Part shown: positions 41,626 through 56,600 of the stretch, piece by piece
Position numbering within the stretch: the stretch's first letter is position 1
Layout of the letters: the number at the start of each line of letters is the position of its first letter
Source: Bombyx mori
Lineage: Eukaryota > Arthropoda > Insecta > Lepidoptera > Bombycidae
Direction of reading: 5' to 3'
NCBI RefSeq assembly: GCF_030269925.1
Contig: NC_085111.1
Span: 992,001 to 1,056,000, forward strand
DNA length: 64,000 nt
Notes under the pieces: generated by a model
The model's database searches: none
The model's input: the letters and a program-made list of their open reading frames with translations, nothing else
What the model was told of the DNA's origin: nothing
Made by a program: the position numbers and the translations under genes

Positions 41626-44600
41626 ACGATGCAGCGTCCGACCACTAGCTCGGAGCGTACGCCCCTGGTGCAGCCGGTGTACGTGTACGACTCCGGTGTG
41701 GGCCGCATATACCAGAAGCGATTACAGCACTTTCAATGTGCCATATGCGTTGTACTCATGTAAGTATGCATTGTACTTATGTCCTTCTTCAAATGAGGCT
41801 TGCGGAGAGTATTAAGCAGTAGGCAGCCGCTTGGCTCTGCCCCTGACATTGCTGAAATCCATGGGCGACGGTAACCACTCACCATCAGGTGGCCACTATC
41901 AGGTGGGCCGTATGCTCGTCTGCCTACAAAGACAATAATAAAAATATATATTTTACTAGCTGAGCGAATACCTACCACTCTGATAAAACAGAAAATCAAA
42001 GAACGGAAAATCCTTATACTTAACTTGAAATTGGAACATTTGGTTGAATCTCGACAGAAATAGACGATATGTAAATGAAGGTACAATCTTGAGAGTCCTC
42101 ACGAAGCGTCCTACTACCAGCCTACTGGTAAGATGATGTGACACTGAACACTATTAGACACACGGAATCAACAACGACTCTACAGATATAAAACGGGCCG
42201 TTCACATATCATTGGCCTGTTTGCTAATCTAAATTTTAAATTAAATGTTATTAATGCCACATAAAGATAATTTCCATAGGGGCTTGGATAATAATCCGAA
42301 TCTAAATGTGTGGACTTGATTTCTATTATTGTTGTCGCCAGGACCGTTATGTCGAAAGTCGAAGGCGTTCGCGAATCAATTTAGCTCCAATAACAGCTTA
42401 ATGTCCACCTAGGCGTTATCTCACTATCGTCCGTATAGATAGACTAACAAAAAATTTACCTATTAGTCTACTTAGTCTGGCCATAAATACTGTTACAATT
42501 AAAAATAATAAAAATTCTATTGCAAATAACATTTATTACTTTTACAGTGTGTTAGTTTAATACATAAATATAAAACAATTTAAAGTATAAAAAGCTTATT
42601 CGAAGTGGTCTCCATTGGCTGCAATACAGTCCTTTAAACGTTGAGGCCAGTTATCAATAGAAGCACACACTCTTTCCATGGGAAAATTTTTCACTGCCAA
42701 TCGTACGGATTGTCTTAGAGACTCCAAATTATCATGGCGGTTAGAGTAAGCCGTACCCTCTAAAACTGACCATAAATCATAATCCAGCGGATTAAGATCG
42801 GGACTAGACGACGGCTCTGATGAAGTCCGTAACGTTCGTTTCCAACCAAGACTGCGTAGACCGAGCTTTATGACCTGGCGCCGAGTCTTGCTGGAAGGAC
42901 CATTCTTGATTTTTGACATTGTATTGTTAAGGGGCTTTACTACCTTCTCAAGAATGGTATCTTGATACACTTGTGCCGATGTTTTGATACCTTTTTCACA
43001 AACTTTTTTTTTTTGATAACGCCATCTTGTTGTGTCCTTAAAGCGGTTAGTTGCCCTCAATTAAGAAAAATAGTATTATTATTCGCCAAAAGCTTACTTT
43101 ACCTTATTACTTATCTTATTAGGCTACCACCCTTTAAGACTGCGCTTAGAAAACCAGATAGTGATTTACAACATTAAAGTAAGCCAATATTATTGTAGCG
43201 CCATCCTCGGGATTTCACTATTGGTGACCGTGTCCTATAATCTCGCTGAGGGCGTGTTCGATGACATTGAAAATGAAAATGGTACGGAGACACTGTCAAC
43301 GAAGACCACGGCTAAGCCGGTGATCATACCATCTGATGTTCCACTCCCTCTGATCGTGGAGAGGAACCTCACAGCTGTTTCGCCGTCTTTACAGCCATTC
43401 CTCAACTTACAGTGGCCTTTAAAAGGTTGGTAAATTAGAATTACTTATTTATTTAGCATAAGTTTGTTCGTTACGGATGCATATGGACCAACGTGATTAT
43501 AGATATATAAGTTTCTCGCCCAATCTTCTCAGTGGGCCGCAATTCGATCCGGTGGTAGATTTTACGAAGCACTGCTCTTGCTAGGGCTAGTGTTAGCAAA
43601 TTTTCTCAGGTTGACCCGGTGAACTCACTGACCCGTCCGCGTATAGCTGAAATAGCCCCTTAGGCTATCAGCGAATAGATTGGGGAAAAAGTATAATAAT
43701 GCTTGTGGACAATTCCGTTGAAGCTGCATTACTCTAATTATAATTAGGACAGAGTTTAATGGGTGTTAGTGGTTACCCAGTATCACAGTATGAATACGTT
43801 CTACACTAAAGACCGCAGTGCGAATTTTTCGCCCAGCCTGTTTCACAGGGTCGAAACCTCAATTGTATTACAATATAAAAAATAACAAACCTATTATTCA
43901 AATCGCAATGCATGATTGCATCGAGACAGAAAAACGCAACAACTCTTGAAGGTATAATTAACTAAGTAGCTAAAATATCGGAATGTTTAATTGTTTAGCT
44001 GTCGAGATCAAACACCGAATTTAGCGCCACTTACAATTTTTTTTACACAAGCGACATAATTATTTATTTCTCAATGATAATTATTTTCTATTTATTAAGC
44101 AATTTATTTATTTTTTCATTGTGTTATTTTTGTATTTGTTTTACTTTTTGTGTTAATTATTTAATTCTAAGCGATGCGAGGCCATAATCGTTTACTTAGT
44201 TATTTAAATGCGGAGATTTAAATGGTGCGTAGTTGTAAGGTTAGTTTCTATATATTTTAAGTTCACTGTTTGTCTTCCAAATAAAATAAAATAAACAAAA
44301 TAAAATAAAAATAATCATTCGTTAGTAGGGTAATAAACATAATTTTTTAATGCAAATTCAGTGCCACTCCAAAGCTGCGTTATTCGTTGGATCCTGACCC
44401 GTCAAAATTTAAAGGTCGGACAATATTTGCTTGATATTAAATTGTCAGCATATTATGTCCGTTTTCATCTTATAAATAACTGGGCAGAATATTATTTGCC
44501 ACTGTAGCATCATACTACGGGCTCGTTAAAGACTGAATTTTAAGTAATGACTGCAGCAATGAATAAGGTACATGCCAGAGAGTCGCCCAAAATGCTGTCT

Positions 44601-47600
44601 ACAAATATTTAGCTTCCACGTCTTCCGTAGTTATTAAGACCACGGAATAGATAAATCTATTCCGTGATTAAGACCTTGCCAGGGCAATCTATACCCTTAA
44701 ACGTACACAGTAAGTTTCTCGTATATATCCGACAGTACGTTTCTCTTAGACAATATACTGAAGGAGTATTACTGTGTTTCACGGGAGATTCCAGTTTTCT
44801 TTCTAATCTACTTATCTATACTAATATATAAATCTACAGTGGTTTTTACGGATGTTCTGTTTAACTACTGAACCGTGCATCCGATTGACTTGAAACTTGG
44901 TATCCGTGTAGAACATACATGTACTTAATGGATAGGCTAATATTTATATGAGTGTTGGACTCCTTACACCAGTTGCGGGGGCGTTAATGATGAGAATCTT
45001 TGTGGGGGTGAAAATAATAATGTTAATTTTAAATGCCCAGCGAAGCGGGTACAGCTAGCAGTGTATAAGGTTGAAGTGAGTAATAATCTAGAGCAGTGAT
45101 TCTCAACCACTGTGCCGCGGCACTTTTGTGTGCCGTCAAATTTTGCAAATATATAATAATGTTAATATTATTAAATTATACCATTTAAAAACAAAAATAT
45201 TTTTAACATGAATATATATTTAAATCCACAAAAAAATAAATTATTTTATTATTTGCTTTGCAACGCGGTTTTTCTTAGTGCCAAATTATGATGAAGCGGC
45301 GTGCATAGCAATAGGAATATTGTCTCAAGTCGGCGCACACTTGCCACTTCTGCGTACAAAACGTGTTGTTTTAGTGATAGTTGGGTTTCACAAGGTGTTG
45401 CATAGTAGTTACTGCATCTTTTCTTTCGTTAAAATTGGCAAATGAATGTGATTTGGTAGTAAGTAAATTATTTTTATCTTTTTCTTTGTGTGCCGCCAAA
45501 TTTTGAAATTGTTAAATATGTGCCGCAACAAAAAAAAGGTTGAGAATCACTGATCTAGAGCTATAGACATGGCGTAATGCCCCAAGTCTTTTTAAAATAA
45601 TAATGCGACTAGTTAAAAATGAATTATTCGTTAAATACCATTTCTAAAATACCCACCGCAACATAATGAAACAGGTCGGAATACATGCGTAAATTATTTA
45701 AATATTTATATGTATGATAATGAAATGGATTTTATCTTTAAAAATATATACGATCTACATAAAAAATTGAACAGGTCCGATTCTGCTTTTTATTTTAGAT
45801 TTTGCAGTAAAAATTAAGGAACAACAGCTTTCTAATTACTCAGTGGTCTTATTAACAATGTTAGTATAACATACGAATAGTCACGCCACGCTAAATCCAT
45901 TTCGTTTTTTTTTATTGCTTCGATGGGTGGACGAGCTCACAGCCCACCTGGTGTTAAGTGGTTACTGGAGCCCATTGACATCTGCATCGTAATATGCACC
46001 ACCCACCTTGAGTTTTATGTTCTAAGGTCTCAAGTATAATTACAACGGCTGCCCCACCCTTCAAACCGAAACGCATTACTCCTTCACGGCAGAAATAGGC
46101 AAGGTTCTTAACGCGTTTTTAACCTGTTCATTAATAATAAGCCTAGGGGTTATTATAAATTACGTCACGGGTCTAAGGGCTATCACCGGAATCTGACATA
46201 GTGTGTCAAGGGCCAGGGGAATAAGAACTGTGTGACGTCACAGATTAAGATATAAAATACTAAAGCACGAAATTGATATGTGAAACTTTAAACATTTGCG
46301 AATTCTATTTATATTTATTAATACTTTAGCACTCTAGCTTTAAAGTTATCTCTCATGCAAATACATTCAATTTCAAGTGCGGCGTTGTAATGCAAGTGAG
46401 ACACTAAAATTCATGAGAGCCCCGCCTATTTCTGCCGTGAAGCAGTACCTAATGCGTTTCGGTTTAAAGGGTGGGGCAGCCGTTGTAACTATACTGAGAT
46501 CTTAGAACTTATATCTCAAGGTGGGTGGCGCATTTACGTTGTCGATGTCCATGGGCTCCAGTAACCACTTAACACCAGGTGGGCTGTGAGCTCGTCCACC
46601 TTCTAAGCAATAAAAAAATAAAAAAATTATGAGAGCTCTGAATGGTGTGAGGTGAGGTTAAAAAGTCCTAAAATTCGTGTGTCGCAATATATGGATGGCC
46701 CATAATTAACAACAGATTCCAGATTACACCGTATTGTGCATATTATTACACTTCAAACTACTAACGCAATACCAGTTCCTTCAAAATTTTTAATAGTCTG
46801 CAGTCTGCTTAGTGCGAGTTTTTTAATGTTTTCGATCGCGTAAAAGCCAACTCAAATTTGTATGCAGTTGGAACAGCGCCTTTAGCGGCAAACGTAGGCA
46901 AACGTTCCAACTCCATACAAATTTGAGTCAACTTTTCCGCTATCGAGAATATTAAAAAACTCGCACTAAGCAGACTGGGCAATGAATCCTAGGATGGCAG
47001 TTACCCATATTTATTCAAGTGATCAATATAAACAAACAACTCTAGGGAGATTCTTAGTAAAAACTAAACCTGTTACATAAGAGTGTTTTTCAATAAAAAT
47101 ACGTAAAACTCGGCTTTTACCAATTTTAAGAACAGATAACATAACAATCTAATTGACATTGGCCACGCCGGCATTTTGGACTTTGCTGGCCCTTGTAATT
47201 CAATTTCCATTTGTTTTTGGTGAAATAGTGAAAATCAGTACCTGACGCACAAGATAGTTAAACCAGTAGGCAGGGTATTTTAGATATTTCCTGTTAGCCC
47301 AATAAATTATTCACCATAAATTACGAAATATTGCGTAATCATTAAAGTAGATTTTAATTGAACTAGACCGTTAGCGTATCAGGTTTTTTTCTGAACAGAT
47401 AACGCATGGTAATTTACTTATTTTAATTAGGATTGAAAATTGCAACCTTGTAACATCACGACGCGCTTAACATATAATTATACTAAAATGGAAACAGAAA
47501 TCTTTACGAAACATCTTAAGGCTTAATGTTGATTTGGACAGAATAAAGATCTTAAGCCTCCTGTGTCAAGCGGTCGTCGGCGCTCACTTTGCTGTCAAGA

Positions 47601-50600
47601 ATTTGTCATCATACAACATTCATTTTATGTAGGCAGATATTGGTAGGTTCATTCAGGCAACGAATATACCAAAAAATTTTATTGGTCTACTAATTGACCC
47701 TTCAACAAAGTTTAGAATGAAATACCAAACAAACAACCATCAGCTTTAGTTTATTCAAATTGAAGTATTTTTATAGTCTTGTTTTTTTATTCAAGGCTGT
47801 TCACGTGTACGTAAAGGGAACCACTATTTTAAGGCCAAGATGTGTCTAATATTACATAAGACTAAGCTCATGATTATTATCTTTCCGGGTATACAGAAAG
47901 GTTTTTTTTAAGATTACAAATTATCAGTCAACCAGCTCTGAAATAATTGTGTGGGTAATATGTCCACGACACGACACGAGTTTGTAGGCCACTTCTCCAT
48001 CTTCCTTTCGTATTGATAACATCCTCACCTTGATTTTTAACTCAATCCTCTCAGTAATTCTGTATTTTTTACTGTGTTTTTTCTTTATTTTTTAGCTCTG
48101 TATTTTGTACCGTATGTTCCATAGGGAGTGATCTGAGGAATTATTCGAGATGATGCCATCATCTCGTTTTTACCATCGCACCGCCCGCCACCGGAGTGGA
48201 GTTCATCCGTGGTGTTTCCCGAGCGCTATGACATGTTCTTCTTCAAACAGCGTAGGCAGCGGCTTGGCTCTGTCCCTGGCATTGCTGAAGTCCATGGGCG
48301 ACGGTAACCACTCATCATCAGGTGGGCAATATGCTCGTCTGCCTACAAGGGCAAAAAGAAAATCCTTTCCAGTTTTATCAATCAAAGGCTCCAATTAACG
48401 GTTGACGACAGGGAAACGGCTTCTGCTAACCTCCAGCTTTCGATGTCATTAAAAAAATCAAAATAACTCTTTTATTACATTAACAGATAAAAAATCGCCA
48501 CCGTGGTCACGGAAGCCGCCTACAAAAGAGGAAATCGATGATGCAGTGCTCAAAGGAAAAGCTGCTTTAAAGGAACTGATAAAAGTGGAGAATCTTCGGA
48601 AGCCACTGAAGAGAGACGACCCCGCCAACAAGGCGCAGAGAGCGGCGGCCACTGGGGGTGACGTCAAGCCACTCGCTGATGCTGCCTATGCTGCTGAGCA
48701 CACCACTAAAGCCCTGTTTACTGAGTAAGAACCCTTCCTCACTCATACTTTTGTAATATTGGCCAAGGATGGCCGTGGTACGTTGTTTTTTACTGGTGGT
48801 CGGATCTCTTATGAGTCCGCATGGGTAGGTACCACCATCCTGCCTATTTCTGCCGTGAAGCAGTAATGCGTTTCGGTTTGAAGGGTGGAGCAGCCGTTTT
48901 AACTGGGCCGTGAGCTAGTCCACCGACCTAGGCAATAAACAAAAAATAACATAAAAAACTTCCATCATTTTATTTTAAGTAGAAGTCCAACAAATTGTAT
49001 GTTTCAATTTTATAATTGTTTTTTTCTTTTTCAAAGAACAAATATTTTACTGTCGAGTATTTTTCATAATGCTACCAATAAAACAAATGAAGCGAAATAC
49101 ATTATTATACAGTACTAGCTGACCCGGCAAACGTTGTCTTGCCATATATAAGATTTCTAGAGAATTTCTAGTGTAGAAAAAAAATTACTAACTTATTTGA
49201 AGTGTATAAGGATGTGGAATATGAGTGAAAAAGGCCTGGAGCGCTGTGAACGATGAGGGAATGTTGTTTAAAAATAACAAAACACTAAACATTAATTGTT
49301 TTAATTTATTAAAAGTAATAATTATATATATATAATTAATTCATAACATAATATTAATCTCTTAATGCTGCAGCGTGAACAATATTTTTTGTTAGCCCGT
49401 CTTTAGCTAATACAAACAAACTTGATGGTTTACCCACTCGAGAGCATGCAACGCATAATTGTCCGTGTGAAAAACATGGTGTGCTCTAATTTAAGCCACA
49501 AACAGACATTGTTTGGCCTAGGGGTTTATTAATAGTCATTGCAAATGCCAATCTAATCGGAAATTGAATACGCTTAAATTGAATTGGCACATCTGTGGGT
49601 ATAATAGGTATTCGTGGTATCAATATATTTTCACCTCGAAACTTGCCATTTAAAATGGTGCCTTCGATAACTTTTTTCATTATTTTTTTAATATCTAATC
49701 GCGTACCGTTGCATAGCCGTGGCGGGTTCAAATTACGAAGCAAAATAATTGGAGATCCAACCTTTAATTGTAAGTTATGTGGTGGCATGCCTGGCAAATC
49801 CAGTGAGTTCAAAAACTCTGTTGGAAAATTCACAGCTTCAGTGTCATCGCAAACTGTATCAATACATTTATATGATACCAAGTCTCCTGGCAATAACTGT
49901 TGTATCTTCAGATTTAAAATGTCAACGTCCACATGTTTTGCAGCTAACATTGCTCTTTCTGCAAGCCACTCGAGATTTATGTAATTCGTGTGTACATCGG
50001 GAAATATTTGTTCAATGAGAGCATCTTGCGAATCAATGATAGTGCAGAAATCATTCGCTAATTTTATGTATCCAGTTTCAGCTATAGTGACTTTTCCATC
50101 GCCGATATCGTTGTTTTGAGAATGTTTCAGCGGATGGATCTTGAAGCATTTGAACGCGCATATTTACTTTCAGCTGTACTATTTCAACATTACGCCACAA
50201 TGTCGATGATTTTAAGCAGGCGTTGATTTCATCAGCGAATGTTGAACGTGGAATGACGGGAAGTGTTTGTCTGAAGTCACCTGAAAGGACTAACAGAGTG
50301 CCACCAAATAGTTTGTCGTTGTTTTTAATATCTTTCAATGTCCTGTTCAACGCCTCAAGCGAATGTTTGTGTGTGTACATTCATATTTTCCACTCTAAGC
50401 ACCGCCATCTCACTGCCTTTATGGACATAATTGCAAATGTATTTGATGCTCTTCACAGAACTGCAGAACTCAACATTAATATGAGCATTGTATGTTTTGC
50501 TCAGCAGGGGTGAATATGGCACGACCTAACGATTGTCAAGATCAATGTCTGTGTTGCTGATGTTTTTAATAAATGATTGTCCGCCATTATCTGGATTCCT

Positions 50601-53600
50601 TCGACGATATATTGGATATCCGTTGACATTTGTGATTGTATCGTTAGTGAAATCTTTAGGGAAATTTTTTGTACATTTTTCATCTGACATGCAAGGCGAT
50701 GAACTAAAAATGTTTAACTACTACGCTTGAAGCATAAACACTAATAATAGCCGAAAACTGTAGAGGTAACATCCCTACTCCGTGCTGTTTACAGGGTGAG
50801 AAGTGACACCGGTAGACACATGGAGGGGATAACTTACCAAGTGATAATAATTGATGTTATCGAGCGGGATAGAAAATGATTAAATTACTAAAATGGCTAT
50901 TAAAAAATAAGGGTTGATCGTAGAAGGGTGAAAATTGAGGATTGTATGTATTTTTGTATGTTGTATCATAAAAAAATAGAAATTAAAAATTTTGTCTAAA
51001 AAATAAAAAATAAAATTTAGGGGTGGACTACCCCTAACATTTAGGAGGATGAAAAATAGATGTTGGCCGATTCTCATAGATACCGGATAAGCACAAAAAA
51101 TTTCATCAAAATCGGTCAAACCGTTTCGGAGGAGTATGGCAACGAAAACTGTGACACGAGAATTTTATATATTAGATAATAAAATAACCTCCATTCAATT
51201 ACGTGTCATTTTTTTCAACGTTTTTTAAATGCGACCTCGAAGCGCCCAGCAACTTAGTGCCAAAGTCCTTTGGCAAACGATAAATTAATAATTCACTTTT
51301 TTATTTTTCTTGATACCTTGATTCACATTCGTATAGGTGATATTCTGAAATAATACTAAATGTGAATGTTGCTAAACAGCTGCTATTCTGAAAACTATGT
51401 CAGTTGCTGGTACTGGTGGTAGGACCTCTTGTGAGTCCGCACGGGTAGGTACCACCACCCTGGCCATTTCTGCCGTGAAGCAGTAATGCGTTTCGGTTTG
51501 AAGGGCGGGGCAGCCGTTGTAACTATACTGAGACCTTAGAACTGATATCTCAAGGTGGGTGGCGCATTTACGTTGTAAATGTCTATGGGCTCCAGTGACC
51601 ACTTAACACCAGGTGGGCTGTGAGATCGTCCACCCATCTAAGCAATAAAAAAAAGTTTCGTTTGCGCTGCCCAGATGGCTCATGGTTTACCCTCGTAGGC
51701 TATTAAAATAAAGTTTGAGTATTATTTATAGCTAGACAACTTAATATGGATAAGTAGCAGAGGTTCCGCCTGCGCTTTGGGGGTGGCAGACGATGCATGT
51801 CGCAGTTGAACCGGCTAAAACGCCTGTCGTTCAATAACCCGCGTGTGGGGTGAATTGTTTCGTATGGAGAGCATCTCTCCCCGATATCCTACCCCCTACG
51901 CCAAATCGTCGGCGATATGATCACCAAGTCTCTAGGCAGCGGCTTGGCTCAGCCCCTGGCATTGCTGAAGTCCATAGGCGACGGTAACCACTCACCATCA
52001 GGTGGGCCGTATGCTCGTCTGCCTACAAGGGCAATAAAAAAAGTCACTCGTCTGACGGGTTTTCCATAGCCCCCCCTAGGCGGCTCCGCTTACTCGTACT
52101 CCCGCTATACCGCTCTGAGTTAGAACCCATACGGGTTGGGGAGTGGGAACAATCGCCGTCGCTGACTCTTTCGTAAGACGAGTAGAGTAGCTTACACGTC
52201 GTCCTCTTGAGTTTCCCTCGCCGGACCCCATAGGATGAGACACGAAACACTTTCAGGACCAGGATTCGAGTAAGATTCCTATCCTAAGCCCCAGCTCGAC
52301 AGCGACGGATTGGTGCTGAGAGAGAATAGCGCTCTTTCTCATACCCCATTCTTAGCTTCTGCAAAATGCTGTACTCGCAGAAGTACATAATCGCACTCAT
52401 AATGCCTGGAAGCGTCAAATTGTTTCTAATTTAATATTCTGCAATATACCTCATTGTACAAAAGTACGATCTTCGGTTAATGTCTATGTAAGTAAACCTC
52501 TACTTTTTCCGCATTCAAAACATCGATTATAGGATTAGTGTTGATCGACCTAGTATCTTGGAGCTCTCTGCTCGTTGACGTCCGGACTTATTACATCAAT
52601 TGGATGCAGTTATGTAAAAGGGAGTCAGTGATGTCCATTTTTGTAGTCGTTATTAATATTTCGAATCGTCAAGAATGTATTGTCTTAATTTAAAGAAAAA
52701 ATATACGCAATAGATCAAATTAGGCTTTTAAACACTAGATTTGTAAGCTTCATGAAATGACGTCTCATCCTGGTGTTTCCGGAGTCCTATTGCAATATCC
52801 CTTATAGACCTTTGAAAATTGTTTAATGATTAACAGCCGTTTGTCAAAGCGACGGTGGTCTCTTCTCATCAGTTCTGTCTTCGATAGACTATGATAGATA
52901 AATTTTTATTTATACATAATTAATATTACAATAAGTTTAATTGAAATAACCTACTTGTTTTTATTTGGTCCCATCTTGTTATACCACGTCCAATTGAACA
53001 GTAATAAGTCATAAAGATTATTTATGATCTTACGTTTCCTTTTACATCTGCCACGAAATAAAAAAGTAGTTTTCAATGTTATAACTTTTTTATAAATGTC
53101 CTTTAGTTTGTCGCTTTCCTGGGATCTTATCCTTCAGTAAGAAAACGCTTGCGCTCAATTCCCCGTTAGAGACAGCTCGGGTTCGTTGAAGATATTTAGA
53201 GAAACCCTAGGTATATTTATTCTTTTTTAACTTGCATGTATGATTACTTCCGTAGCTACTATATAGTTTGAACGCATTAGATTATTCTCTTGGTTACTGA
53301 CATCTACTATTTCCAAAGACAGTTCATTTAAGACAAGCGCAAACTCTGAGGGGAATAAATTATACCATGGATTGTGCCTATAACAAACATATAGGTCGTT
53401 AGCGTGAAAATGCCACGCTAAGGTACCGCAAATGTAAAATGGGGTGCGATAATGACAGCTCGAGTTATCTAGATTCGCTGAAACGTTTTGATGAATAGAA
53501 AATAAAGCTTAATTTGGGATAATATCCCAATTACTCCCTCGGATCTGTGAGCTGTGACTATAGGCACGCTAAAACCACTGAACGTCGTGCACAAGAATAA

Positions 53601-56600
53601 AATCCACGATATAGTCTGTTGTTTGGTTGAGGCAGTAACTTAATATCGCGCAACTAAACCATGTAACGTGATCTTGCTTAGTCTGGCTTCATTCTGACTG
53701 GTCAACCGCTCCATGCCGAAACCAGTAACCCGCAGTATCGGGTGACGCACAAATAATCCAATCTATTTGTAAGTAGATCGAACCACGGTTTCTTTTACAA
53801 AACAAGGCTATTAAAATAGCCAGTTTGGAGTTTACACAGGTTGACATTTTCTTTTTTCAATTAATCAATTCATTTCAATTAATTAAATCAATTCAGTTAA
53901 TTAATTTTCCTATCTATTGCTAGTAACCTCAAGGGGTTGTGCTAGCTTTACCGGACGTGTAGATGAGCTCATAGGGCTCAGCCTCGGAGACTTTGCTAAC
54001 ATCTGCCCTGGCAAGAGCAATTCTTCGCTGAATTTACCACCGGGTCGGAACCGCGACCCATTAAGAAGGTTATGTAAGTGCGAGTGAATTGTGACGAAAC
54101 GTATGCAAATTTTTTATAGTATCACCTTATTACGAAGGGACAATTTACTTCGCTTGCAGATCGTCGTCGTCGTGGCCTAATGGATAAGACGTCCAGTGCA
54201 TTCGTGTTGAAGCGATGCACCGGTGTTCGAATCCCGCAGGCGGGTACCAATTTTTCTAATGAAATACGTACTCGACAAATGTTCACGATTGACTTCCACG
54301 GTGAAGGAATAACATCGTGTAATAAAAATCAAACCCGCAAAATTATAATTTGCGTAATTACTGGTGGTAGGACCTCTTGTCAGTCCGCGCGGGTGGGTAC
54401 CACCACCCTGCCTATTTCTGCCGTGAAGCAGTAATGCGTTTCGGTTTGAAGGGTGGGGCAGCCGTTGTAACTACTTGAGACCTTAGAACTTGTATCTCAA
54501 GGTGGGTGGCGTATTTACGTTGTGGATGTCTATGGGCTCCAGTAATCACTTAACACCAGGTGGGCTGTGAGCTCGTCCTCCCATCTAAGCAATAAAAAAA
54601 AAAAAAAAAAAAACGTGGAATAGAGTCTTTTGGGTAAAAACGCAGCTCGGTCGCGGACTGATTTGATGTGTGGATGGTGTGTCATTCCTCTGTCGAAGGT
54701 GACGCCTAGATACGTGGCCTTCGAGGCCCACGGTATGGGTTGGCCAAAGAGGGTAATGGAGTGATGTCGTTACCACGCCTGAGATACTCGCTGGAGTATC
54801 GCGAGTATGACCCCTATTAAAGAGCACGGCTGTGTTTTTCGTTGATGTCGATGCGCCACTTCCGGAACTACTTGCGGTCTGGAGTCACCGATAAATTAAC
54901 AATTTCTTCCTACTCGAGTGGTAGATAGCCAGATAAATAGTGTTATCAGCGAAGAGGTTTAGATGGCTCGCCGGCGATCGTTGATGTATTAACTAAATAG
55001 TAAAGGGGAGAGTGCGGAGCCTTGCGACCCTCCCGCCCTAATGTGATGAGGGAGAGTGCGGGTTCCCTCTACTCGATACCGGCACGGACAGTTCTACAAG
55101 ATTCAATAACTGTTCAAATGTACAATTTATGGTCCACTGTAAACAGTCTCCCGTCTAATGAGTATTCGCAACGAGTAAGGAGACTATGTCGGGTCGCAAG
55201 TCCTACGGCAGCTACTTATCTAAGTAGCCTGACACGTGTTCAAAACAGACTTCCATGTTTATTTATTTATTGATTTACCTGCACCGACAATGAGATCGTC
55301 AATACGAAACATTGACAAATTGGCAATAAGTAGATAGCACATGTCACCTTTATTGCATGCAAGATCACTGAAGTATGAAACCTTGCAAGATGCAATCGAG
55401 ACATATATTGCAATAGTTGACAACATCTTGAAATTAGAAAAGTAAAAATAGAATGAGTAATATTAAGAATAATATTACTAAGCAGCAAAATACTTAATTA
55501 AAACACTTCGAATTATGGATATGATGAATTTTAATCTTCTCTTGATCGAAACAGCCACACAGTAAGTTTTCTAAAACTGGTTCACGAAATAAGGTGAGAG
55601 AACTAGCTGGTTTTGCTCATATATGTACATACATTATCAACTTACGACTTAATTAAAAATATTGCCATAATTTTCAAATATAAGATGAGCAAACGAGCTT
55701 ATGTTAGTTGTTACTATATGTTTATTGCATACTAGCGACCCGCAATCGCTTCGCTTCGGAAACTAATTTATTATTGATTTCTCCACTATTTAATGCATGT
55801 TATTACATTTTTTAATGTAAAAATGCATGTTATACATATAAACATTCCTCTTCAATCATTCTATTTATTAAAGAAACCGCATCAAAATCCGTTGTGTAGT
55901 TTTAAAGATTTAAGCATACATAGGGATATAGGGACAGAGAAAGCGACTGTGTTTTATACTATGTAGTGATGTGTACACAATCTTACGGCCCAACTGGTGT
56001 TAAGTTCAGCCAATTTTCCTTTTTAATCGTCTCACCTCCCATCTCACCGTTCCATCCGGAATGCAACTATAAAATAGACAGGATGGTAGTCCCTATCTGT
56101 GCAGATTTATAGCACGTAATTTAACACGATCATTAATTCATATCTGAAAGTACCGATCCGAGAGATTTGAACCCATAAACATGTTTTATTTCCGTTAGGA
56201 TTACTCATGTTGTCTTACGAGTAGCCCACACAACGGATGCTTCTAAAGCCAGATTCCATAGACAACAAAAGCCGCTGCCAAGCTCGTCACAGGAGTCTCA
56301 ACTGCTACGTACTGACTAAAATTTGGACTGATGCAAATTTGGGATTAAAATGTTCAAATGTTTAGATGACATTTTGTCTAAATTTAAATTTTTAATAGCT
56401 CTAAACATCACATCGCATATTTTTGAAAATATCTAAAGTAACAGTAAACGTCATCCTCTACTGATACCGAATACACATATCAAGAAAAAATTGTAACAAC
56501 GACCTCAAAAAGACACATCACAATACAATAATAAAAAAATAAAAACTAAAATCTAATCAAATTTAATCTAATCTTCATAATCGTTCATTTTATTTTGGTA

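Noticed and set aside
54171..54243. Possible free-standing tRNA gene (A and B boxes)
   Set aside because: It is followed directly by the SINE linker, body and A-tail, so it is the tRNA-derived head of the SINE. I see no intact cloverleaf with an acceptor stem.
54180..54434. 84-codon plus-strand frame, with a near-copy at 59379-59597
   Set aside because: It is the translation of the SINE head and body. SINEs are non-coding, and the match simply reflects two copies.
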